Shown one piece after another: positions 14,452 through 14,655 of a DNA stretch of 14,655 nt. How positions within the stretch are numbered: the first letter of the stretch is position 1; every line of letters starts with the position of its first letter. The stretch comes from Saprospiraceae bacterium. GTDB taxonomy: Bacteria > Bacteroidota > Bacteroidia > Chitinophagales > Saprospiraceae. The position numbers and the translations under genes were made by a program. Location of the stretch: NCBI GenBank assembly GCA_013002625.1, contig JABDJE010000238.1, forward strand, positions 1-14,655, in the 5' to 3' direction. The notes beneath the pieces were generated by a model. The model was not told the DNA's origin. It saw nothing but the letters and a program-made list of their open reading frames with translations, and searched no databases.

Positions 14452-14655
14452 ATGGCTAAACAGAAAAAGGTTGTTGTAACGACGCAGAAGGTTAAACCAA
14501 CGAAGTCAAATGTAACAGGAACCGCTACAAAGAAAGATTCTCAAAGTCAGTCCTCAACATTGATTTTCGGTAAAGAGAACTATAAATGGATAGGCATAGG
14601 CCTTGTACTTATCTTCGGTGGTATGTTATTGATGATTGGTGGTTTTAATGAAGAT
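14452..14655 (+). CDS. DUF3098 family membrane protein, N-terminal part (runs off right edge)
   Basis: Sixty-eight codons are in the window. A Lys/Thr/Ser-rich cytoplasmic lead of about 36 residues (MAKQKKVVVTTQK and on) is followed by LIFGKENYKWIGIGLVLIFG and the hydrophobic GGMLLMIGG, the signature of DUF3098 proteins, which are small two-segment membrane proteins found next to ftsX and an undecaprenyl-diphosphatase gene in Bacteroidota. The function is not known; the setting suggests a cell-envelope or division role. The ATG directly follows the ftsX TAA, so the two are almost certainly cotranscribed. The second membrane segment lies outside. Confidence 0.88.
   Translation, partial: MAKQKKVVVTTQKVKPTKSNVTGTATKKDSQSQSSTLIFGKENYKWIGIGLVLIFGGMLLMIGGFNED

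Overview
The window is ordinary chromosomal DNA from a member of the Bacteroidota, most likely a Saprospira-like lineage; the phylum is well supported and the lower rank is a guess. Evidence for the phylum: a promoter of the TTG-N19-TAnnTTTG type in front of rpsP, a LeuRS with the extra insertions common in this phylum, a secreted protein with SprB repeats and a type IX secretion (T9SS) C-terminal domain, the pair ftsX-DUF3098, and starts without clear Shine-Dalgarno sequences.

Layout. Bases 1-570 (minus) hold the N-terminal 190 codons of mutS, which runs off the left edge. A 176-bp divergent intergenic region follows, with the rpsP promoter and a possibly folded leader. Then come rpsP (ribosomal protein S16 with a long acidic repeat tail), a strong hairpin, an unrecognised 462-residue cytoplasmic protein, a second terminator, and an EI24/CysZ-like membrane protein. 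The last of these overlaps tail-to-tail by 18 bp with the next block.

From 13598 down to 3726 all genes lie on the minus strand, in transcription order: a small secreted beta-rich protein, glpK (glycerol kinase), an exported glycerophosphodiester phosphodiesterase (GDPD), leuS, and a 1328-residue secreted multidomain adhesin-like protein. The first three are packed with an 11-bp gap and then an 11-bp overlap. leuS has its own likely promoter, and its stop is 5 bp from the adhesin start. GDPD can release glycerol 3-phosphate outside the cytoplasm, while GlpK makes the same product from glycerol inside, so these two form a plausible lipid-headgroup/glycerol salvage pair.

At the right edge (plus strand) are ftsX and the start of a DUF3098 membrane protein, with TAA directly followed by ATG. 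ftsX is divergent from the secreted-protein gene with only 13 bp between start codons.

No tRNA, rRNA, CRISPR, insertion sequence, phage gene or recognisable defence system was seen, and no gene-free stretch exceeds 300 bases. I do not see a new multi-gene system. The best points for a second look are the rpsP leader that can pair with the bases just before the start codon, the unrecognised 462-residue protein, the domain architecture of the adhesin, and the 13-bp divergent junction.
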